Origin: Kordiimonas gwangyangensis DSM 19435 = JCM 12864
GTDB lineage: Bacteria; Pseudomonadota; Alphaproteobacteria; Sphingomonadales; Kordiimonadaceae
Direction: 5' to 3'
Assembly: GCF_000375545.1 (NCBI RefSeq)
Contig: NZ_AQXF01000002.1
Span: forward strand, 284,716 to 348,715
DNA length: 64,000 nucleotides
A model generated the notes under the pieces. That model was not told the origin of the DNA, did not search any database, and was given only the letters and a program-made list of their open reading frames with translations. How positions within the stretch are numbered: the first letter of the stretch is position 1; every line of letters starts with the position of its first letter. Positions 17,336 to 27,540 of the stretch are shown here, piece by piece. The position numbers and the translations under genes are program-made.

Positions 17336-18127
17336 CTAAAAGAACGCTTTAAGCCTGTCCAGCCTGTTGGGCTGACGCGGGATCCACTCGGGTGTCCTGA
17401 AATCCGGCGCGTCAGGCGTGCTGTTCATTGGCGTATAATAACGGCAGCCCTCAAAGAAATAATGCGTGACCTGGCTATGGCGGCTACGGCTATTGTCCCG
17501 CTGCGCCGCACCGCCGTGCAGCAGATTGGCGTGCCATATGATTGCCTGACCTTTTTTGATCAGGCCATATTCAGGCTGAAGGTCATGCTTTTGCACCAGC
17601 CTTTCAATCCCTTGCTCATACAGCCAATAATCGTCATAGCTGGAGCGCAGGCCAAAATCCTGCATTCGGTATTCCGGCAACTTGTGGCTGCCGGGATAAT
17701 AGACAAGTGGTCCATTATCTTCGTCAATGTCTTCGAGTGCCACCCACACACCTGCCATATAGCCGCTGGGCATGCTATTGAAATGGATGGTGTCCGAATG
17801 AGCCATCTGCTCGGTGCCTGTCGGGAAATTCAAAGTCTGGAACGGCAGAGCCGTCCGCCCGAAAAGCTGTTTCAGGCCACGCAACACCTTTGGTGCCGTC
17901 GCGATGCGCCGAGCTGCCGCAATTCCGTAATGGACGTCGGTTAAACGCGTTCCGTGTTTATAGCCACCCTGCCCCTGTGAACTTATTTCACTTGGCTCAT
18001 AGAGTTCGCACGTTCGTTTGATAATGGCGTCGATATCCGGTTGTTTGATACCGGGATCGAATACGAGGAACCCGCGCTCATGAAAGCTGCGGACCTGCGC
18101 CCGGGAAAACACCGGCCAAAACGACAT
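17336..18127 (-). CDS. Phytanoyl-CoA dioxygenase (PhyH) family protein
   Basis: Fe(II)/2-oxoglutarate-dependent dioxygenase fold, 263 residues. The iron-binding HxD is in QMAHSDTIHF and the distal His/Arg in WHANLLHGGAAQRDNSRSRHSQ. The VWVALEDIDEDNGPLVYYPGSHKLP segment is a strong PhyH family mark. Start choice: ATG 18127 follows AGGGGG by about 10 bases; ATG 18136 would be nearly on top of that site. Bacterial members hydroxylate lipids, amino acids or secondary metabolites; the substrate is unknown. It lies upstream of the transferase gene with a 174-bp gap. Confidence 0.87.
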   Translation of the reverse strand: MSFWPVFSRAQVRSFHERGFLVFDPGIKQPDIDAIIKRTCELYEPSEISSQGQGGYKHGTRLTDVHYGIAAARRIATAPKVLRGLKQLFGRTALPFQTLNFPTGTEQMAHSDTIHFNSMPSGYMAGVWVALEDIDEDNGPLVYYPGSHKLPEYRMQDFGLRSSYDDYWLYEQGIERLVQKHDLQPEYGLIKKGQAIIWHANLLHGGAAQRDNSRSRHSQVTHYFFEGCRYYTPMNSTPDAPDFRTPEWIPRQPNRLDRLKAFF

Positions 18128-18258
18128 CTCGAACATTCCCCCTAAATATGCAGCACTGCTGCCTATTCCACTGGGGAAACATATAAGTTGCGCTCGAATA
18201 AAAAGCAAAGGCCATGATGCTATGGCATTTGTTGCATATTACACACGGGCCTGCAGGA

Positions 18259-18294
18259 CAAAAAAGAGGGCGCAACCGGATGGTGCGCCCTCTT
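18259..18294 (-). terminator. Rho-independent terminator of guaA
   Basis: Perfect 11-bp stem, AAGAGGGCGCA (18264-18274) with TGCGCCCTCTT (18284-18294), loop of 9 nt, followed on the minus strand by TTTT. It begins a few bases after the guaA stop. Confidence 0.92.
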
Positions 18295-18301
18295 ATTGAG
18301 T

Positions 18302-19852
18302 TTATTCCCACTCAATGGTTCCCGGTGGTTTCGACGTGATGTCGTACACAATCCGGTTCACGCCGCGCACTTCGTTGATGATGCGGGTGGCAACACGGCC
18401 GAGGAAGTCGTGCGGGAACGGGTAGTAGTCCGCCGTCATGCCGTCCGTGGAGGTCACTGCACGCAGGGCACAAACGTGGTCGTAAGTGCGCGCGTCACCC
18501 ATCACGCCAACGGTCTTGACCGGCAGCAGCACGGCAAATGCCTGCCAGATGGTGTCATAAAGACCGGCGTTCCTGATTTCCTCAAGGTAGATGGCGTCAG
18601 CCTTGCGGAGGATATCAGCCTTCTCGCGCGTGATCTCGCCCGGAATACGGATAGCGAGGCCCGGCCCCGGGAACGGGTGGCGGCCAACAAAGTCTTCATG
18701 CAGGCCAAGTTCACGGCCAAGCGCGCGGACTTCGTCCTTGAACAGTTCGCGGAGCGGCTCCACGAGCGCCATGTTCATACGCTCAGGCAGGCCGCCCACA
18801 TTGTGGTGCGACTTGATGGTCACCGAGGGGCCGCCAATGAAGGAAACACTTTCGATCACATCAGGATAAAGCGTGCCTTGCGCGAGGAAGTCCGCGCCGC
18901 CCACTTTCTTGGCTTCTTCCTCGAACACATCGATGAAGAGCTTGCCGATGGTCTTGCGCTTGGTCTCAGGGTCGCTGATGCCCGCAAGTGCGCCGAGGAA
19001 CAGCTCAGACGCGTCCTTGTGCACAAGGTTGATGTTGTAGTGCTCGCGGAACAGGTTCACGACCTGATCGCTCTCACCCTGACGCATCAGGCCGTGGTCG
19101 ACATACACACAGGTCAGTTGGTCGCCGATGGCTTCGTGGATGAGCACGGCAACGACCGAGCTGTCGACGCCGCCGGAGAGGCCACAAATGACCTTCTTGT
19201 CGCCAACCTGCTCGCGGATTTCCTTGATCTTGGTTTCGCGGAAGCTGGCCATGGTCCATTCGCCAGAACAGCCACAGATTTTCTTAACAAAATTCTGGAT
19301 CAGTTGCGCACCGTGCGGGGTGTGTACCACTTCAGGGTGGAACTGTACGCCATAGAAACGTTTCTCGTCGTTGGCGACAACGGCAAAAGGCGCGCCTTCC
19401 GACGTTGCAACAACCTTGAAGCCTTCCGGCAGGCGGTCCACATGGTCGCCGTGGCTCATCCAAACCTGTTCGCGGTCGCCAACGTTCCAGACACCGTCAA
19501 ACAGCGCGCAGGGTTCCTTTACGTCAACGAAGGCGCGGCCGAACTCCTGATGATCGGAGCTTGTAACGCTGCCACCCATTTGCGCCACCATCGTTTGCTG
19601 GCCATAACAGATGCCGAGGATGGGCAGGCCCATCTCAAACAGGCGCTTCGGCGCACGCGGCGTATCCTCATGGGTAACGCTTGCAGGGCCGCCACCGAGG
19701 ATGACACCGGCAGCACCGAAGCTGTCGATGATTTCATCGGCTTTATTGAAGGGGACGATTTCACAGTAAACACCGGCTTCACGCACGCGGCGCGCAATAA
19801 GCTGGGTTACCTGTGAACCGAAATCGAGAATGAGGATTTTATCGTTCATCAA
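18302..19852 (-). CDS. guaA: GMP synthase (glutamine-hydrolysing)
   Basis: Converts XMP to GMP using glutamine and ATP. The 516-residue product carries a class I glutamine amidotransferase domain (nucleophile Cys in ILGICYGQQ, His/Glu in [12 protein letters not shown]), an N-type ATP pyrophosphatase domain (PP-loop [14 protein letters not shown] near residue 222) and the C-terminal dimerisation domain ending in the typical [12 protein letters not shown]. It is a monocistronic unit with its own strong terminator. Confidence 0.99.
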   Translation of the reverse strand: MMNDKILILDFGSQVTQLIARRVREAGVYCEIVPFNKADEIIDSFGAAGVILGGGPASVTHEDTPRAPKRLFEMGLPILGICYGQQTMVAQMGGSVTSSDHQEFGRAFVDVKEPCALFDGVWNVGDREQVWMSHGDHVDRLPEGFKVVATSEGAPFAVVANDEKRFYGVQFHPEVVHTPHGAQLIQNFVKKICGCSGEWTMASFRETKIKEIREQVGDKKVICGLSGGVDSSVVAVLIHEAIGDQLTCVYVDHGLMRQGESDQVVNLFREHYNINLVHKDASELFLGALAGISDPETKRKTIGKLFIDVFEEEAKKVGGADFLAQGTLYPDVIESVSFIGGPSVTIKSHHNVGGLPERMNMALVEPLRELFKDEVRALGRELGLHEDFVGRHPFPGPGLAIRIPGEITREKADILRKADAIYLEEIRNAGLYDTIWQAFAVLLPVKTVGVMGDARTYDHVCALRAVTSTDGMTADYYPFPHDFLGRVATRIINEVRGVNRIVYDITSKPPGTIEWE

Positions 19853-19906
19853 CCGGTCTCGTTCTGGTGGTGGTGAAGGTGGGCCTTGCGCCCTGCCCTA
19901 ATGGCA

Positions 19907-19931
19907 AGATGGGGCCGCGTGGGCCCCATCT
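19907..19931 (-). terminator. Hairpin after aspS, possible terminator
   Basis: AGATGGGGCC (19907-19916) pairs perfectly with GGCCCCATCT (19922-19931) around a 5-nt loop, a few bases after the aspS stop. The following minus-strand sequence has only a TT, so intrinsic termination is uncertain. Confidence 0.5.
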
Positions 19932-19938
19932 CGTAAAC

Positions 19939-21723
19939 TCAGCTGTTTTCCTTTTTCGCCGGTTCGACGCAGCGAATGTGTAGCTCCCGGAGCTGCTTGG
20001 CGCTGACAGTGGACGGCGCGCCCATCATCAGGTCTTCCGCCTTCTGGTTCATCGGGAAAAGGATCACTTCACGAATGTTCGGCTCGTCCGCCAGCAGCAT
20101 GACCATACGGTCAACGCCTGGTGCGAGGCCGCCGTGTGGCGGTGCGCCGTATTTGAACGCGTTCAGCATGCCGCCAAACTGCGCTTCTACGGTCGCTTCA
20201 TCGTAGCCCGCAATGCCGAAGGCCTTGATCATGATGTCCGGACGGTGGTTCCGGATCGCGCCAGACGACAGCTCAACACCGTTACAAACGATATCGTACT
20301 GGTATGCGAGCACGTCGAGCGGGTCCATCGTCTCCAAGGCTTCCATGCCACCCTGCGGCATGGAGAACGGGTTGTGCGAGAAGTCGACGCGTTTTTCGTC
20401 TTCGTTATACTCGAACATCGGGTAGTCGACGATCCAGCAGAACTTGAACTCATCGTCAGAGATGAGGCCGAGGTCCTCGCCCACTTTCGTGCGCGCAACA
20501 CCTGCAAGTTTCGCAGCACCGGCTTCCTTGTCGCAAGCGAAGAAGACACCGTCGTTGGCACCAAGACCAAGCTGGTCAAGAAGCTGCTTCGTGCGCTCTT
20601 CACCGAGGTTCTTGGCAATCGGGCCGCCCGGTACGCCGTCCTTGATGTTGATGTAACCGAGGCCCGCGAAACCTTCGCGTTTTGCCCAGTCATTCATGCC
20701 GTCAAAGAATTTACGCGATTGCAGGCCAGCCTCAGGGGCCGGAACTGCACGGACAACAGCGCCGTTTTCAACCATGTTCGCGAAGATGCCGAAGCCGGAG
20801 CCGCGGAAAATCTCGGTCACGTCCTGGATCTCGATCGGGTTACGGAGGTCAGGCTTGTCGTTACCGTATTTGAGCATCGAGTCTTTATAAGCGATGCGGG
20901 GGAACGGTGCTTCGGTGATCTTTTTCGTGGAGAATTCCTTGAACACGCCAACGAGCACAGGCTCGATCGCGTTGAACACGTCATCCTGGGTCACGAAGCT
21001 CATCTCGACGTCGAGCTGGTAAAACTCGCCCGGGCTACGGTCAGCGCGCGCATCCTCATCACGGAAGCAAGGCGCGATCTGGAAGTAGCGGTCGAAGCCG
21101 GAAACCATGATCAGCTGCTTGAACTGCTGCGGTGCCTGCGGCAGCGCATAGAACTTGCCCGGGTGCTGGCGTGCCGGCACGAGGAAGTCACGCGCGCCTT
21201 CAGGGCTGGACGCCGTCAGGATCGGGGTCTGGAACTCGGTAAAGTTCTGTTCGATCATGCGGCGGCGCAGGCTGTTGATCACGCCCGAACGCATGATGAT
21301 GTTTTTGTGCAGACGCTCACGACGCAGGTCGAGGAAGCGGTACTTGAGGCGGATGTCTTCCGGGTATTCGGTATCGCCAAACACCGGCATCGGCAGGTCA
21401 CCAGCCGCAGACAGAACTTCAAGGTCATCAACGAAGATTTCCACTTCGCCCGTGGCGAGGTCTTTGTTGACTGTCTCAGCTGTACGGGCTTTCACACGAC
21501 CATCGATACGGATCACGCTTTCCGACCGCACGGTTTCGGCGCCAGCGAAAGCAGCGCTATCGGTATCGAACACGAGCTGGGTGATGCCATAATTATCGCG
21601 CAGGTCGATAAAAAGGAGACCGCCATGGTCCCGTTTGCGGTGTACCCAGCCAGAAAGGCGGACAGTTTCGCCCACGTTGGCGTGGCGAAGTTCGTTACAG
21701 GTGTGCGAACGATATGCGTGCAT
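19939..21723 (-). CDS. aspS: Aspartyl-tRNA synthetase
   Basis: Class II synthetase of the bacterial type, 594 residues. The N-terminal OB-fold has [23 protein letters not shown]; motif 2 region has [24 protein letters not shown]; the bacterial GAD insertion lies mid-protein; motif 3 is in [15 protein letters not shown]. Conserved N-terminus [13 protein letters not shown]. It is followed by a hairpin and then guaA 86 bp away, and diverges from rnd. Alphaproteobacterial AspRS can be non-discriminating (also charging tRNA-Asn), which cannot be decided here. Confidence 0.98.
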   Translation of the reverse strand: MHAYRSHTCNELRHANVGETVRLSGWVHRKRDHGGLLFIDLRDNYGITQLVFDTDSAAFAGAETVRSESVIRIDGRVKARTAETVNKDLATGEVEIFVDDLEVLSAAGDLPMPVFGDTEYPEDIRLKYRFLDLRRERLHKNIIMRSGVINSLRRRMIEQNFTEFQTPILTASSPEGARDFLVPARQHPGKFYALPQAPQQFKQLIMVSGFDRYFQIAPCFRDEDARADRSPGEFYQLDVEMSFVTQDDVFNAIEPVLVGVFKEFSTKKITEAPFPRIAYKDSMLKYGNDKPDLRNPIEIQDVTEIFRGSGFGIFANMVENGAVVRAVPAPEAGLQSRKFFDGMNDWAKREGFAGLGYINIKDGVPGGPIAKNLGEERTKQLLDQLGLGANDGVFFACDKEAGAAKLAGVARTKVGEDLGLISDDEFKFCWIVDYPMFEYNEDEKRVDFSHNPFSMPQGGMEALETMDPLDVLAYQYDIVCNGVELSSGAIRNHRPDIMIKAFGIAGYDEATVEAQFGGMLNAFKYGAPPHGGLAPGVDRMVMLLADEPNIREVILFPMNQKAEDLMMGAPSTVSAKQLRELHIRCVEPAKKENS

Positions 21724-21869
21724 GTTGTCCTACGATCTTTTAGTCTTTGTTGAGTACGAAAATACGTACAAATTTGGCCCGGAAAAGCGCATGAATGGCC
21801 CCGAATGTCAAGACCACGATATGAGGATTGTAGAGAAAGGGTGACGGCTGCGCCATCCTTGTGTATTAG

Positions 21870-23081
21870 ATGCCGCAAACAACAACGGATATTTGCATGC
21901 TGCCGATAACGGACACCGATGAACTAAAGGCCCTTTGTGAGCGTCTCTCCAAGGCCGACTTTGTCACAGTCGATACCGAGTTTCTTCGCGACAACACCTA
22001 TTACCCCATGCTTTGCCTTGTGCAAGTGGCCGATGATGAAGGCGCACATGCGATTGATCCGCTGGCGGAAGGCCTCGACCTGAGCCCGCTGATGGACCTG
22101 CTGATGAACGAAAAAGTTCTCAAGGTTCTGCATGCATGCCGCCAGGATCTGGAGATTTTTTACCAGATGATGGGCAAGCTGCCCTCCCCGCTTTTCGATA
22201 CACAGGTTGCGGCGATGGTTTGTGGCTTCGGCGATTCGGTTGGCTACGAGACTTTGGTCACCAAAATCGCGAAGGCACAGCTTGATAAATCGGCGCGCTA
22301 TACCGACTGGTCCAAGCGCCCGCTATCAGAAACGCAGCTCCAGTATGCGCTTGGTGATGTAACCTATCTGCGCACCATCTATCGCCGCCTCTCGAAGGAA
22401 CTGAAAGCCACCGGCCGTGAGCGCTGGGTGGATGAGGAAATGGCGATCCTGCGCGATCCGTCCATTTATGAAATCCAGCCCGAAGACGCCTGGCAGCGCC
22501 TCAAGGTTCGCACCAATAAACCCCGTTTCCTCGGTCTTCTGAAGGAACTGGCGGCGTGGCGCGAGCGTCAGGCGCAGGAGCGTGACCTACCGCGCAACCG
22601 TGTCGCCAAGGATGAAACGCTGTTCGAGATCGCCGCGCACCCGCCCAAGGACGAAGCAGCGCTTGACCGTATCCGCGGCGTGCCCAAAGGCTTCAGCCGT
22701 TCGCGCGCAGGCAAAAGCCTGATGGAAGCGCTTGAGGCAGGCATGAACATACCGGACAAGGACTTGCCACAGATCGAGCGCGCCAAGCCGCGCCCTGCGA
22801 CACCGCCGATGGCCGACCTTCTGAAGGTTCTGCTCAAGATCAAATGTCAGGATGCCAAGGTGGCTGCCCGTATGGTTGCTAACGCGCAGGACCTCGAGAA
22901 TTGGGCCGCGGAACCAGACACAACCGACATCAAGGCCATGCATGGCTGGCGCTATGAGATTTTCGGCGCTGATGCCGTCAAACTCATGCAAGGCAACCTT
23001 GGCCTCACCGCACGTGACGGCGATATCGACGTGGTGGAACTGGTGGCTGAAGAAGAGCTTGAGGACGGTGAAGGCGCTTAA
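21870..23081 (+). CDS. rnd: Ribonuclease D
   Basis: 3'-5' exoribonuclease for tRNA and stable RNA trimming. The 403-residue product has the DEDD exonuclease domain (FVTVDTEFLRDNTYYP near residue 31, LHACRQDLEIF, YALGDVTYL) and a C-terminal HRDC domain (about 215-295, WREREAQE-like and NRVAKDETLFEIA). ATG 21897 (MLPITDTDEL) matches most family N-termini better than ATG 21870; neither has a strong ribosome-binding site. Its TAA shares the palindrome TTAA with the stop of convergent ppx. Confidence 0.95.
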   Translation: MPQTTTDICMLPITDTDELKALCERLSKADFVTVDTEFLRDNTYYPMLCLVQVADDEGAHAIDPLAEGLDLSPLMDLLMNEKVLKVLHACRQDLEIFYQMMGKLPSPLFDTQVAAMVCGFGDSVGYETLVTKIAKAQLDKSARYTDWSKRPLSETQLQYALGDVTYLRTIYRRLSKELKATGRERWVDEEMAILRDPSIYEIQPEDAWQRLKVRTNKPRFLGLLKELAAWRERQAQERDLPRNRVAKDETLFEIAAHPPKDEAALDRIRGVPKGFSRSRAGKSLMEALEAGMNIPDKDLPQIERAKPRPATPPMADLLKVLLKIKCQDAKVAARMVANAQDLENWAAEPDTTDIKAMHGWRYEIFGADAVKLMQGNLGLTARDGDIDVVELVAEEELEDGEGA

Positions 23082-24595
23082 GACGGCGCCTTCAAGTCCT
23101 TCGGGAACTCAATCACCGGCCGGCGGCCCATCAGTTGCGAGAGTTGCGTCAGGCGCTTTAACACCACATCGTTGGTGATGTCCTTGTACGCGCGCGGCAC
23201 GCCCAGATAGAGCTTGCTTTTGCTAAGGCGCAGGCGTGAGACAGTCAGCGCTGTAACCGCACCGCCCGAAAGCCGCTGAGCGAGCCTGAGTGCTGCCCCC
23301 ATCATCCTTGCTTCCAAGAGCTCGCTGATATTCAGGAGCGGCAGGATATGCGCCACATGCGGCGCATCGATCGCGGCACCATACGCCTGATTGAGTGCAA
23401 CGGCGAGATACGCCCTGTCCCGGTGGCTCAGCCCGACAAAATGGCCATGGAGTACAGTTTCTACAGCCTTTTCAGCGCGGAAGTCCGGATGGCCGCGCCA
23501 CGCGATATCGCCGAGCAGGCAAATGGCGTGATGCAATTTGTCCCGGTGCTCAGGGTCTGCGGTTTTCCGGTGGAATAGCGGGCGTGTCCACTGGTAGATG
23601 GTCTCTGAGTGTTCAGGGAAACGGCAGCGTTCGGCTGAGAGAACATGACAGGTGAATAGGAACGGGTCCATCGCCTTGGCATCCTCATCAAGCATGTCGA
23701 AAAGGAAACCTTCGCGCAGACCATAAGTGGACACCACTGCAGCCTTGGCGCGGATGGCAGCCAAAACTTCAGCCATAATGATGCTGGCAACCGGCAGCAC
23801 TTCGCGCCGCGCTTCGGTGAGTGAACCACCAAACGGGATATCCTGCGGTCTGAGGCGGCTGAGCCTGCGGCAATAGTCGGTGAACTCCCGCCTGCTGGAC
23901 CGATAGCCGTGCAGGATGGGCAGCGGGTTCGATTTTTCGCGCATCATCAGCTTGGCGATATTCCGCCAGGCACCACCCACCATATAAAGGTTCTGGCCGG
24001 TACACTGTGGTAACCAGTCGATCCCTGCAAACTGCTGCCTCAGGTACCGTCTGATATTCTGCCGGTTCGTGCCAAATTTGCTCATGAGCCGTAGCGGGCC
24101 GATGGGAAGACTGACGGTGTTCAGCACCTGACCGTCCTTCATCTGAGCGAGTTCAAGCGAGCCGCCACCAAGGTCACCCATCAGGCCGGTTGCGCGCGGT
24201 TCGCCCGACAGCACACCGTGTGCCGAATAACGCCCCTCTTCCGTACCGTCGATGATGGTGATCTCAAGCCCGCACTCGCGTTTGACCTGACGCACAAAGG
24301 CAGGTCCGTTTTTCGCGTCCCGTACGGCGGCTGTAGCCAGCGCGTGAATATGTTTGACCTCCATCTGGTCACAGAGTGCCTTGAAGCGCTTGAGCGTCGA
24401 GATGGCGAGTTTGATGGCGTCCTTGCCCATGCGCCCGGTCGCGCCAACTTCAGCGCCCAGGCCACACATCATCTTTTCGTTGAAAATGGTATCCGGCACC
24501 CGGCGCAGGCCGGAGAAGACCACAAGCCGCACGGAGTTGGAGCCAATATCGATTACCGCCAGATACTGGTCCACGTGCGCAACGGCTTCAAACAT
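23078..24595 (-). CDS. ppx: Exopolyphosphatase (Ppx/GppA family)
   Basis: Releases phosphate from inorganic polyphosphate and may also act on pppGpp. The 505-residue product has the ASKHA phosphate-binding motifs VIDIGSNSVRLVVF near residue 15, the catalytic Glu region IDGTEEGRYSAHGVLSG, GDLGGGSLELAQ, and a C-terminal HD-like helical domain. It follows ppk by 5 bp, forming the usual ppk-ppx pair of synthesis and degradation. Confidence 0.95.
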   Translation of the reverse strand: MFEAVAHVDQYLAVIDIGSNSVRLVVFSGLRRVPDTIFNEKMMCGLGAEVGATGRMGKDAIKLAISTLKRFKALCDQMEVKHIHALATAAVRDAKNGPAFVRQVKRECGLEITIIDGTEEGRYSAHGVLSGEPRATGLMGDLGGGSLELAQMKDGQVLNTVSLPIGPLRLMSKFGTNRQNIRRYLRQQFAGIDWLPQCTGQNLYMVGGAWRNIAKLMMREKSNPLPILHGYRSSRREFTDYCRRLSRLRPQDIPFGGSLTEARREVLPVASIIMAEVLAAIRAKAAVVSTYGLREGFLFDMLDEDAKAMDPFLFTCHVLSAERCRFPEHSETIYQWTRPLFHRKTADPEHRDKLHHAICLLGDIAWRGHPDFRAEKAVETVLHGHFVGLSHRDRAYLAVALNQAYGAAIDAPHVAHILPLLNISELLEARMMGAALRLAQRLSGGAVTALTVSRLRLSKSKLYLGVPRAYKDITNDVVLKRLTQLSQLMGRRPVIEFPKDLKAPS

Positions 24596-24600
24596 ATACT

Positions 24601-26817
24601 CTATTCCTTAACGTCATACGCGATGACCGGCTCGATCTTGCGGTCGCCGCCAAGGGCTTTACCACGACCAGAAAGCGAACTGTTGGTCATAAAATAGTGG
24701 TGCGCAATAAATTCTTTATCGCCCTCTTTTGGCACAACGCGGTCAAAGGAGCCATCTGAATTCATCGTCCAGCTTTGTGCGTTGTCCTTGAGGTTGGCGG
24801 CCATTACCTGCCCCATGATCTGGTCATGAACCGTAGGGTTCTCAATCGGCACCAAAGTCTCAACACGGCGGTCAAAGTTCCGCGGCATCCAGTCGGCGGA
24901 TGAGATGTAAACCTTGGCTTGGCGTGACGGCAGGCCATGGCCATTGCCGAAGCAGCAGATACGGGCGTGCTCAAGGAAGCGCCCCACGATGGAACGCACG
25001 CGAATATTCTCGCTAAGCCCCTTGATGCCGGGACGCAATGTACAGATACCGCGGATGATCAACTCGATCTTCACGCCGTTGCAGGAGGCCTCATAGAGCT
25101 TGTCGATGATCTTGGCATCCAGGAGTGAATTCAGCTTCACCCAGATGGCACCGGGGCGGCCGCTGCGGGCGATTTCAATCTCGGCATCAATCAGCCGGAT
25201 CAAACGGTCACGGAGTGCGAACGGCGACAGAATAAGCTTCTCAAGCCCCACTGGCTCCACATAGCCGGTCAGATAGTTGAACATCTTGTTGGCGTCCCGC
25301 GCGATGGCGGGATCGGCGGTGAAAAACGACAGGTCGGTATAAATACGCGCGGTGACCGGATGGTAGTTGCCGGTACCGAAGTGGCAGTAGCTCCGGAGCT
25401 TGCCGTTCTCGCGCCGCACCACCATTGACACTTTCGCGTGGGTCTTTAGGTCAATGAAGCCGAAGACCACATGCACACCGGCGCGCTCAAGGTCACGCGC
25501 CCACTTGATGTTCTGTTCTTCGTCAAACCGCGCCTTGAGTTCCACCACAGCGGTAACGGACTTGCCAGCTTCGGCTGCTTCAATCAGCGCGCGGATGATC
25601 TGCGACTGCGAGCCCGCGCGATATAGCGTTTGTTTGATAGCAACCACATTGTCGTCATGCGCGGCTTGGCGCAGGAAATGGTGCACCACTTCAAACGACT
25701 CGTAAGGGTGATGAACGACGAAGTCTTTTGCTGCAATTGCTTCAAAAATGTCGCCACCAAAGTCGCGGACACGCTCAGGATAGCGCGGGTTATAGGGTAC
25801 AAACTTGAGCTCGGGGAAATCGTCAACAATCAGCTCGCTGGTGTCGTTCACGCCCACGATGCCGTCCACAAGCACAACTGTCTCAGCGTCGGCGTCGAGT
25901 TTGGAAATCACAAGGTTGCGGAGCTTCTCAGGCATGCCCGAATCGATCTTGAGACGGATAACCTTGCCGCGGCGGCGGCGCTTCAGCGCGCTCTCGAAAA
26001 CGCGTACAAGGTCTTCCGCTTCTTCCTCAATCTCGATGTCGCTGTCACGCACCACGCGGAACACGCCGCTGCCCTCACAGCGGTAACCGGGGAAAAGCTG
26101 GTCAAGGAACAGGCCCATCATGCGCTCGAGCGGAATAAAACGCACATCACCTTGGCCCGGCAGGCGGATGAAGCGTTGCACGTGCTTAGGTACCGGTAAC
26201 AGTGCCACCATAGCCTTGTTATCCGTATTGCGCACCATGGTGAGCGCCATAGTCAGCCCAAGGTTGGGGATAAACGGGAACGGGTGTGCGGGATCGACCG
26301 CGATGGGGGTCAGTACAGGTAGAATGTTCTCAAGGAAATAACTCTCGATCCATTCATGATCACCGTCATCAAGGCTGTCACCGTCAAGCACGAGGATGCG
26401 GTTGTCACGCATTTCTTCCTTGAGGTGCGCCCAAACTTGCTGCTGCTTGGCCATCAGGGTTTCCGCGAGGTCATTGACCTGCTGAAGCTGCTGCCATGGC
26501 GTAAGACCGTCGTCCGAGCACACCTCGATCTTGAGGTCGGTCTGGCCCCTAAGGCCCGCAACGCGCACCATATAGAATTCATCAAGGTTGTTACCTGAGA
26601 TCGACAGGAAGCGCAGCCGCTCGAGGAGCGGATGGCGCATATTCTCTGCTTCTTCAAGCACGCGCATATTGAACTGAAGCCAGCTAAGTTCGCGGTTCAG
26701 GAAGCGTTCTGACTTCGGCGTTGCGGCAAGAGCTGCTTGAATATCTTCCCGTGACGGCAAGCTATCAGCGCTTTTCGCTTCGATTTCTACTTTTTGCTTC
26801 TGGTCGCCGTCGGCCAT
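24601..26817 (-). CDS. ppk: Polyphosphate kinase 1
   Basis: Makes polyphosphate reversibly from ATP through a phosphohistidine. The 738-residue product has the PPK1 order: N domain ([20 protein letters not shown]), head domain, and two PLD-like catalytic domains with the phosphorylated His in [15 protein letters not shown] and the motifs [17 protein letters not shown] and [23 protein letters not shown] before the ATG supports the start. It is first in the ppk-ppx pair, downstream of hdaA. Confidence 0.98.
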   Translation of the reverse strand: MADGDQKQKVEIEAKSADSLPSREDIQAALAATPKSERFLNRELSWLQFNMRVLEEAENMRHPLLERLRFLSISGNNLDEFYMVRVAGLRGQTDLKIEVCSDDGLTPWQQLQQVNDLAETLMAKQQQVWAHLKEEMRDNRILVLDGDSLDDGDHEWIESYFLENILPVLTPIAVDPAHPFPFIPNLGLTMALTMVRNTDNKAMVALLPVPKHVQRFIRLPGQGDVRFIPLERMMGLFLDQLFPGYRCEGSGVFRVVRDSDIEIEEEAEDLVRVFESALKRRRRGKVIRLKIDSGMPEKLRNLVISKLDADAETVVLVDGIVGVNDTSELIVDDFPELKFVPYNPRYPERVRDFGGDIFEAIAAKDFVVHHPYESFEVVHHFLRQAAHDDNVVAIKQTLYRAGSQSQIIRALIEAAEAGKSVTAVVELKARFDEEQNIKWARDLERAGVHVVFGFIDLKTHAKVSMVVRRENGKLRSYCHFGTGNYHPVTARIYTDLSFFTADPAIARDANKMFNYLTGYVEPVGLEKLILSPFALRDRLIRLIDAEIEIARSGRPGAIWVKLNSLLDAKIIDKLYEASCNGVKIELIIRGICTLRPGIKGLSENIRVRSIVGRFLEHARICCFGNGHGLPSRQAKVYISSADWMPRNFDRRVETLVPIENPTVHDQIMGQVMAANLKDNAQSWTMNSDGSFDRVVPKEGDKEFIAHHYFMTNSSLSGRGKALGGDRKIEPVIAYDVKE

Positions 26818-26871
26818 GATTTTGCTCCTGCATTCAAGGGAATGCGTTGCCTTAGCTTAGCTTTGTTACAA

Positions 26872-27540
26872 TTATTGCCGCGCCTGCCCTTCAAGGCAAG
26901 CCTTGGCGAGCGGGCGGGTGATCTTGCGCTTTTCCGCGAGCGCGCTGCGGTCGATCTCGTCCACAAGCTGTTTGGCAGCCTCGTAGGAGCGTTCAATCCG
27001 CGGCAATATGTAACCTATCACTGAAAGATCGACCTGTAACTGCCTATCTGAAAACAATTTTACCAGAAGAACCATAAGCAGATGATCGTCCGGCTCATGA
27101 AGTTCAGCCACCGTAAAAGTAGCGAGGCGGGAGCGCAGGTCCGGCAAGGCCACATCCCAGAGGTTGGGAGCCGATTTTGCGGTGACCAGCAGGCTGGTGC
27201 CCTGCTCTTTTGTCCAGTTATAGAGGTGAAAGAGACTGTTATCATCACGGCCTGCTTGGTCCGCATCTTCAACCAGCACCGGCTTGCCGGTTGGCAATTC
27301 ATCAAGCGGCTTGCTGATATCAACAGTCGTGGCTCCGCTACGCTGTGCCCAGGCGCTCGCGAGGTGGGTTTTACCTGACGATGCGGGCCCCACAAGCGCA
27401 AACGCATGCGAAGGCCACTCCGGCCAGCTTTCAAGGAGCGCGAATGCCGCCTCGTTTGAACTGGAAACAACAAAATCCTCTAGGGCAAAACTGGGTTTGT
27501 GCGGCAGTTCCAGCGGAATCTGGGAAATTTCCTCAGCCAT
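26872..27540 (-). CDS. hdaA: HdaA-type DnaA regulatory inactivator
   Basis: DnaA-like AAA+ protein of 222 residues that, with the sliding clamp, stimulates ATP hydrolysis by DnaA after initiation. It starts with a clamp-binding-like motif QIPLELP (residues 7-13), followed by FVVSSSNEAAFALLESWP and a Walker A GPASSGKTHLASAW. Walker B is LVEDADQ. It lacks the DnaA DNA-binding domain. ATG 27540 is chosen over 27561 since it puts the clamp motif at the N-terminus. It overlaps the end of the AI-2E gene by 8 bp, suggesting coupling. Confidence 0.9.
   Translation of the reverse strand: MAEEISQIPLELPHKPSFALEDFVVSSSNEAAFALLESWPEWPSHAFALVGPASSGKTHLASAWAQRSGATTVDISKPLDELPTGKPVLVEDADQAGRDDNSLFHLYNWTKEQGTSLLVTAKSAPNLWDVALPDLRSRLATFTVAELHEPDDHLLMVLLVKLFSDRQLQVDLSVIGYILPRIERSYEAAKQLVDEIDRSALAEKRKITRPLAKACLEGQARQ

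Noticed and set aside
18296-19816. 506-residue open frame on the plus strand
   Set aside because: Fully antisense to guaA, whose motifs are all intact; composition (His/Arg/Val-rich) is that of a shadow frame.
20134-21753. 539-residue open frame on the plus strand
   Set aside because: Antisense to aspS; no family motif, and the opposite frame is a complete AspRS.
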